Below, piece after piece: positions 59,383 to 64,000 of a stretch of 64,000 bases of DNA. Positions within the stretch are counted from its first letter, which is position 1, and each line of letters begins with the position of its first letter. The notes beneath the pieces were generated by a model. That model worked only from the letters and a program-made list of their open reading frames with translations. It was not told the origin of the DNA and made no database searches. Both the position numbers and the translations under genes were made by a program. This DNA is from Dehalococcoidia bacterium (GTDB lineage Bacteria > Chloroflexota > Dehalococcoidia > Lucifugimonadales > JAGWBF01), in NCBI GenBank assembly GCA_021295955.1, contig JAGWBJ010000004.1, positions 32,001 to 96,000 of the forward strand, written 5' to 3'.

Positions 59383-60384
59383 TCAACCGTTCAGGCCGCT
59401 CACGGCGGGACCAATGCTGTCCCAGTTGTCCCGGAACCAGGACACCGTCCGCTCCAGGCCCTCTTCCAGGGACGTGGCCGGATCGTATCCTGCCAGCGAT
59501 TTTGCTTTGGAGATGTCGGCGCAGCGCCTGCTCTTGCTGTCCCAGTCCCGCCGGGGCCGATGGTGGACCCCCGCCCCGTTGCCCGTGAGCCGGTTGACGG
59601 CTTCGGCCAGGTCGGCGATGCGGGTCTCCCGGCCCGAGCCCAGGTTAACGGAATGGCCGCTGGCGTCAGGGCAAAACCCCAGCCTGAGCAACCCATCTAC
59701 TATGTCTCCGACGTAGGTGAAGTCCCGGGTCTCGTCGCCGGTCCCGGTGACCATCAGGGGCAGGCCCGACATGGCCCGGTGGACGAAGTTGGGGATGACG
59801 TTGCGGTACCGGCCCGGCGCCTCGCCGGGGCCGTAGGAGTTGAACAGCCGGGGCTTTACCACGTCAAGGCCTTGGTGGAGGTGGAAGTAGTCGCAATACA
59901 TCTCGCCCAGCACCTTGGTGATCTGATAGGGGGTCTCGTGGAGGAGGGACCGGGCGCGCTCGTTCAGGGGCAGGGCTGCGTCGGAGGCGTAGATGGAGCT
60001 GGACGAGGCGAAGACGAACCGCTCCACACCCGCGGACGCCGACCGCTGGAGGATCCGCAGGGTCCCCATTCCATTGACGGTGAGGTCCAGCTCGGGGTGG
60101 TCGACGGAGTTCTGGTTGGCGAAGAGGGCCGCCAGGTGGAACACCAGGCTCGGCCCCCGCTGAAAGACGTCGTCCAGCCTGGCCTCGTCGACGACACTCC
60201 CCTCCACGAAGAGGACGGACGGGTCCTCGGGGAGGTTCCACGGCGGCGCCGAGGAGAGGTCGTCCAGGACGATGACGGTGGCGCCAAGCCCGGCCAGGGC
60301 CCGGGAGAGGTTCGACCCGATGGAGCCCGCGCCGCCGGTTACCAGGACCGTCTTGCCCCGGTAGTGGTCCAGGTGCTCGGGCAT
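59383..60384 (-). CDS. NAD-dependent nucleotide-sugar epimerase/dehydratase (extended SDR)
   Basis: 333 residues. KTVLVTGGAGSIGSNLSRAL is the NAD site, VFHLAALFANQNSVDHPE the LAA-type motif, FASSSSIY the catalytic Ser and PYQITKVLGE the YxxxK pair; VKPRLFNSYGPG and RDFTYVGDIVDG are UDP-sugar-binding motifs. Likely a UDP-glucose 4-epimerase- or dehydratase-like enzyme for surface glycans. ATG 60384 starts 8 bases after the bi-domain gene. Confidence 0.92.
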   Translation of the reverse strand: MPEHLDHYRGKTVLVTGGAGSIGSNLSRALAGLGATVIVLDDLSSAPPWNLPEDPSVLFVEGSVVDEARLDDVFQRGPSLVFHLAALFANQNSVDHPELDLTVNGMGTLRILQRSASAGVERFVFASSSSIYASDAALPLNERARSLLHETPYQITKVLGEMYCDYFHLHQGLDVVKPRLFNSYGPGEAPGRYRNVIPNFVHRAMSGLPLMVTGTGDETRDFTYVGDIVDGLLRLGFCPDASGHSVNLGSGRETRIADLAEAVNRLTGNGAGVHHRPRRDWDSKSRRCADISKAKSLAGYDPATSLEEGLERTVSWFRDNWDSIGPAVSGLNG

Positions 60385-60392
60385 CCCGGTCG

Positions 60393-62588
60393 CTACTGCT
60401 CCATCCCAGGCGCTGCGGGCTGGGACTGGCGCAGCGACTCCTGGGCGGCGAAGGTGGTCAGAGTCGTGGCGACGTATCCTTCGAAGGTCTCGTTCAGGGG
60501 CCGTCCCTCCACCAACGCCCGCGTAAGGGCTCGCACCTCCGCGGCGTGGCCCCAGTCGGGGCCGGTGCGCAGCTTCATCTTGCGTGTGCGGCCCCGGTGG
60601 GTGTAGCTGGCGGAGCGGAAGTTGTCGATGACCCCCACGGCCCCGCCGCCGAATACCTCGACGCGCTCCTTGGGGTAGCCCTTGTCCCCGCCCGCCGCGT
60701 AGCTGATGGAGGCTATGCCGCCGTCGGCCATCTTCAGGGTGATGGCCACGTTGTCCGTGGGGTCGTAGCCCGCCGAGGAGAGGGACTCGGCGTGGACCCG
60801 TACGGGATGGGAGCCGGTGAGGAGCTGGACCAGGTCCACGAAGTGGCACACCTCGCCGATTATCCGCCCCCCGCCCTCCTCCGGGTCGTACGTCCAGTGG
60901 TCCAGGGGAAGCGGGCCCGCGTTCACCGTGTAGTGGACGGACATTGGCTCCCCGCACCGGGAGAACCGGTCCCTTAGCCACTGGACCGTGGAGGAGTACC
61001 GCCGGTTGAACCCCAGCATGAGGACCGGCGGCCTATCCATATCCCGGGATGCCCGGTACGCCTCCTCCACCCGCCCTAGCTGCCCCCGGTCCAGGGCTAG
61101 GGGCTTCTCCACGAAGACGTGCTTCCCCGACTCCAGGCAATCGGCGGTGATGGCGGCGTGGGAGCCGTGGCGGGTCAGTACGAACACCAGGTCGACTTCA
61201 AGGTCCTGGATGATCTCCCGGTAGTTGGTGGCGCAGTAGTCGAAGCCGAACCTCTGGGCGGCGTGCCGGGCGCTCAGTCCCGTGGCCGCCGCGATGCCCC
61301 TGAGACTCAGCCCGGGCGTTTTCTTCAGTGCCGGGAGCATTGTGCTCCTGGCGAACAGGCCCCCGCCGATGACTCCAACCCCAAGCTCTGCCCTGCTGGA
61401 CGGGGAGGGTCCGGTCTCCCGGCCCAGGCGGACTTTCCGGGAGACCGGTGGTGCTGACGACTGTTCGGGGTAGGTCAGGACGACCCCGACGCAGGGCTCG
61501 TCTCCCTCCAGGATGAGGCGGTATGCGTCCTGGGCCCGTTCCAGCGGGAACCGGTGGGTTATCAGGTCGTCCACGTGCACCCTGCCGCCCTCCAGGAGCC
61601 TGAGAAACTCCCCGATGTTCCGTCCCGCCGTCCACCTGGCGTAGCCGATGGGGTAGTCCAGGCCCCTGGCGGTGTATGCGGGATCGTAGACTCCGGGCCC
61701 CCATGCCCGGGAGACGACCAGCTCCAGCTCCTTGTCATAGAACGCCCGGCGGGGCACCTCCAGGCCCACTTGTCCGGTGGCGACGATGCGCCCCTTCTCG
61801 CGGCACAGCTCGGCCGCCTGCTCCATGGGCTCGTTGCTGTCCGAGGATGCCATTATTATCACCGCGTCCACCCCATTGCTCGAGGTGGCCCTGCGGCAGG
61901 TCGCGGCCAGGTGGTCGTAGTCGGTGGCGGCAGACTCGACGCCGCGGCCCAGGGCCATCTCCGCGCGCCGTGGGTCGATGTCCATGCCGATGACGTGACA
62001 TCCGGCCGCCTTCAGCACCTGCACGGTGATCTGGCCCAACAGCCCCAGGCCCAGGACGACCACCGTGTCCCCCAGGCCCGCGTGGGCCACCCGTACGGCC
62101 TCCAGGGCGATGCCCCCCAGGGCAGCGAAGGCCGCGGACTCCCCCTGCACGCCGGCGGGAATTCTCGCGCACAGGTTCGCCGGGACGGACGCCACCTCCT
62201 GGTGCCCGGCGTACCCCTGCCCGGTGCATGCCACCCGGTCGCCCACGGCCAGCCCATCGACCCCGTCTCCCACCTCCACTACCACTCCGGCCGAGGAGTA
62301 CCCCAGGGCCACGGGGACGTCCAGCCTGCCCATGGCCTGCCGCCACGCCTCCAGCACGCCGTCGGCCTTCGCCTTGGCGATGACCCGCTTCACCAGGTCG
62401 GGGCGGGCCATAGCCTTGCCGATGAGGGACTTTTGGGCCAGCTCCATCATCGACCTCTCGGTGCCGCTGCTGACCAGCGACGCCGTGGTGCGCACCAGCA
62501 CGTGCCCGCGCCCTGGAAGGCCCACGGGGACCACGTCGACGCTGAGCCGCCCCGTCCGGTAGTTTTGCGACACCTGTCTCATAGTCAC
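60393..62588 (-). CDS. Bi-domain oxidoreductase: zinc-type alcohol dehydrogenase fused to Gfo/Idh/MocA
   Basis: 731 residues. Residues 1-375 form a medium-chain alcohol-dehydrogenase-like domain (GYSSAGVVVEVGDGV, GDRVACTGQGYAGHQ, VVVLGLGLLGQITVQ with GLGLLG at 180-185). After a linker, residues 403-731 are a Gfo/Idh/MocA domain (GVGVIGGGLFARS, the EKP motif at 494-496 in HVFVEKPLAL, GGRIIGEVCHFVDLVQLL). Such fusions occur in polysaccharide clusters. The sugar substrate is unknown. It lies between the glycosyltransferase and the epimerase on one strand. Confidence 0.92.
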   Translation of the reverse strand: MTMRQVSQNYRTGRLSVDVVPVGLPGRGHVLVRTTASLVSSGTERSMMELAQKSLIGKAMARPDLVKRVIAKAKADGVLEAWRQAMGRLDVPVALGYSSAGVVVEVGDGVDGLAVGDRVACTGQGYAGHQEVASVPANLCARIPAGVQGESAAFAALGGIALEAVRVAHAGLGDTVVVLGLGLLGQITVQVLKAAGCHVIGMDIDPRRAEMALGRGVESAATDYDHLAATCRRATSSNGVDAVIIMASSDSNEPMEQAAELCREKGRIVATGQVGLEVPRRAFYDKELELVVSRAWGPGVYDPAYTARGLDYPIGYARWTAGRNIGEFLRLLEGGRVHVDDLITHRFPLERAQDAYRLILEGDEPCVGVVLTYPEQSSAPPVSRKVRLGRETGPSPSSRAELGVGVIGGGLFARSTMLPALKKTPGLSLRGIAAATGLSARHAAQRFGFDYCATNYREIIQDLEVDLVFVLTRHGSHAAITADCLESGKHVFVEKPLALDRGQLGRVEEAYRASRDMDRPPVLMLGFNRRYSSTVQWLRDRFSRCGEPMSVHYTVNAGPLPLDHWTYDPEEGGGRIIGEVCHFVDLVQLLTGSHPVRVHAESLSSAGYDPTDNVAITLKMADGGIASISYAAGGDKGYPKERVEVFGGGAVGVIDNFRSASYTHRGRTRKMKLRTGPDWGHAAEVRALTRALVEGRPLNETFEGYVATTLTTFAAQESLRQSQPAAPGMEQ

Positions 62589-62734
62589 CTACTGGAGCGC
62601 TCCGCCGGGCCCGCCATACCCGTTGGACCGTCGAGCGCACCCATGATACCGTAGCCACCAGGGAGGAGGCCAAGGTCTCGTGCCCGTGCCCGTGGATAAA
62701 GCCGGAAACGGGACGGGGCGCGGAGCATCGCTGG

Positions 62735-64000
62735 TCATGCGGCTTTGGCCCGGGCCGCGCGGCCCCTCCAGCCGGACACGATCTCCTGGAACCGGTCCTC
62801 CATCTCCGGCAGTAGCCTCCGTCGTTCGAACCGCTCCACGGCCGCGGCTCTGCCTGCCTCTCCCAGGCGCCTGCGCAAGTCGGAGTCCCGGAGGCCCATT
62901 ATGCCCTGTGCCATCGCCTCAGGGTCCTGGGGGGCCACCACCAGCCCGCACCCGGTCTGGCGCACCAGGTCGGCCGCTTCTCCCTCCAGTCCCGCCAGGA
63001 CCGGCCGCCCCGCGCTCATATAGTTGAGCAGCTTGGTGGGGATGGTGCCCTGCCGGAAGGGCGCCTTGTTCAGGTGCGTCAGGAGCACGTCCGCCGCCGA
63101 CGTGAAGGCGGCCATGGCGGTCGCAGGCTTGGGCGGTATGAACCGTACGTTGTCCAGGCCGCCGTCCCCTGCCAGGGCGGCCAACCGGTCCCGGTCCGCC
63201 CCGCCCCCAACAAAAACCAGCAGCACGTCGTGTTCTCCCCGCTCCTTCAGCAGCCGGGCGGACTCGACGGCGGTGTCCAGTCCCTGGGCGAGGCTGATGT
63301 TGCCCGTATACATGACGACCAACCTGTCGCCGAACCCGTACTCCCGGCGGACCTCCTCGGCCTCGTGCGCCGAGGCAGACTCGAAGAAGCACGTGTCCAC
63401 CCACAGGGGATGCACCTCGGTCTTGCCCTCGGGCACGCCGGTCTCCACCACGTCCCCGCGCATCCGGTTGGAGTAGAAGTACAGGTAGTCGGCGGCGGAG
63501 TAGACGAAGCGCTCCAGCCCCAGGGCCAGGCGTATGGCGGTCCGCCCCTTGAGGACTCCGAGGTGGATCGGCTCCTGGGGCCACAGGTCGTGGACGTCGA
63601 CCACCAGGGGCGCTCGAAACAGCCTGCTCAGCACGTACCCCGACACTCCAAGGAACAGGGGAGGCGAGTAGACGTAGACCAGATCGGGCCGGCCCGACCT
63701 GACACCCCCGTACATCGACGTCAGCATGAAGGATAGGTGGTTCTTCATGCGGGGCCAGAAGTCGCGCCTGGACCTCGGGATGAAGAGGAAGGTGCGCGCT
63801 ACTCTCACGCCCTCCCGTGTCTCCTCCCGGTACAGACGCCGCCGGTACCCGTCGTAGACCGCGCCGTCGGGGTAGTTGGGGAACCCCGTGACGACCGTAA
63901 CGTCGTTCCCCCGGCCAGCCAGGTAGCCCGCCATCTCCGACACCTTCTGGGACGCCGACGCCGGTTCCGGTGGGTAGTATTGGGTCAGCAGCAGGAGCTT
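62735..64000 (-). CDS. Family 4 glycosyltransferase (5' end cut by window)
   Basis: The frame is open to the right edge, which encodes KLLLLTQYYPPEPASASQKV, so only the first codon or so is missing. GT-B fold: VVTGFPNYPDGAVYDGYRRR, VVDVHDLWPQEPIHLG, VVMYTGNISLAQGLDT (start of the nucleotide-sugar domain), RFIPPKPATAMAAFTSAADVLL and GTIPTKLLNYMSAGRPVLAGLEGE with the terminal donor-binding Glu. It resembles WbuB/WcaI-type transferases of surface glycans. The 146-base gap after it shows nothing recognisable. Confidence 0.93.
   Translation of the reverse strand, partial: KLLLLTQYYPPEPASASQKVSEMAGYLAGRGNDVTVVTGFPNYPDGAVYDGYRRRLYREETREGVRVARTFLFIPRSRRDFWPRMKNHLSFMLTSMYGGVRSGRPDLVYVYSPPLFLGVSGYVLSRLFRAPLVVDVHDLWPQEPIHLGVLKGRTAIRLALGLERFVYSAADYLYFYSNRMRGDVVETGVPEGKTEVHPLWVDTCFFESASAHEAEEVRREYGFGDRLVVMYTGNISLAQGLDTAVESARLLKERGEHDVLLVFVGGGADRDRLAALAGDGGLDNVRFIPPKPATAMAAFTSAADVLLTHLNKAPFRQGTIPTKLLNYMSAGRPVLAGLEGEAADLVRQTGCGLVVAPQDPEAMAQGIMGLRDSDLRRRLGEAGRAAAVERFERRRLLPEMEDRFQEIVSGWRGRAARAKAA

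Noticed and set aside
60999-61020. tRNA-like GGTTGAACCCC stretch
   Set aside because: It lies inside the bi-domain oxidoreductase coding frame and has no cloverleaf around it.

Overview
This is a 64 kb stretch of high-GC, densely packed bacterial chromosome with short intergenic gaps and many ATGA/GTGA/TGATG stop-start overlaps. The gene content points to a Chloroflexota bacterium, most likely of the SAR202/Dehalococcoidia type; this is an inference from gene content, because the window has no rRNA or marker set to prove it. The supporting features are F420 biosynthesis (CofE) alongside F420- or flavin-type oxidoreductases (three luciferase-like enzymes and one Ddn-like protein), MmgE/PrpD and CaiB/BaiF catabolic paralogues, a GuaB3-type IMPDH, a DUF1800/DUF1501 pair, and a lipoprotein-based cobalamin importer with no outer-membrane receptor. 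No rRNA, tRNA, CRISPR array, insertion sequence, phage gene or replication origin was found.

Layout. 1-1906 (-): release factor RF1 and its methyltransferase PrmC. 2082-4908 (+): trpF, trpB and a short-chain dehydrogenase. 5148-8689: an amidohydrolase/luciferase-like pair divergent from an MFS carrier. 8686-13354 (-): a potassium-uptake block (KtrB/TrkH-like channel, three separate TrkA-type NAD-binding proteins, a universal stress protein) ending in pheA. 13595-14729: a small Cys/His protein with a near-consensus promoter, then cofE. 15065-23558 (+): PduO-type adenosyltransferase, then a histidine cluster (hisH, hisA, hisF, hisIE) interleaved with an arylsulfotransferase-like beta-propeller, a methyltransferase, a HAD hydrolase, a cystathionine gamma-synthase-like enzyme and an unassigned PLP enzyme. 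23593-28529: guaB3, a second luciferase-like enzyme, a MmgE/PrpD protein, a frameshifted NUDIX gene and a decayed methyltransferase. 28781-37415 (+): a cobalamin locus made of a consensus promoter, an AdoCbl riboswitch with terminator, cobB, a lipoprotein with two tandem BtuF domains, btuC, btuD, cobA/cobO, a cobC-like phosphatase and cobQ. 37496-48292: peptidase-like and amidohydrolase catabolic genes, a second MmgE/PrpD protein, and the DUF1800/DUF1501/NHL-propeller group. 48309-52427 (-): two CaiB/BaiF CoA-transferases flanking a Ddn-like protein, headed by a FAD oxidase. 52605-56393 (+): an aminotransferase, a phosphodiesterase-like AlkP protein, a GDPD and a small protein. 56476-58802 (-): a zinc-finger membrane protein, an alpha/beta hydrolase and a third luciferase-like enzyme. 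59111-64000 (-): a surface-polysaccharide group (family 4 glycosyltransferase, bi-domain oxidoreductase, NAD-sugar epimerase) ending in a GatC-like small protein.

The genes mix essential amino-acid and cofactor pathways (Trp, Phe, His, cobalamin, F420) with scattered two- to four-gene catabolic units for organic acids, amides and CoA thioesters. This fits an oligotroph that scavenges varied organic matter and salvages corrinoids. The strongest unusual features are the tandem BtuF lipoprotein, a 26-residue insertion in HisF, a CaiB paralogue with Lys at the catalytic-acid position, the multi-TrkA potassium cluster, and tandem repeats that begin right after two extended -10 promoters.
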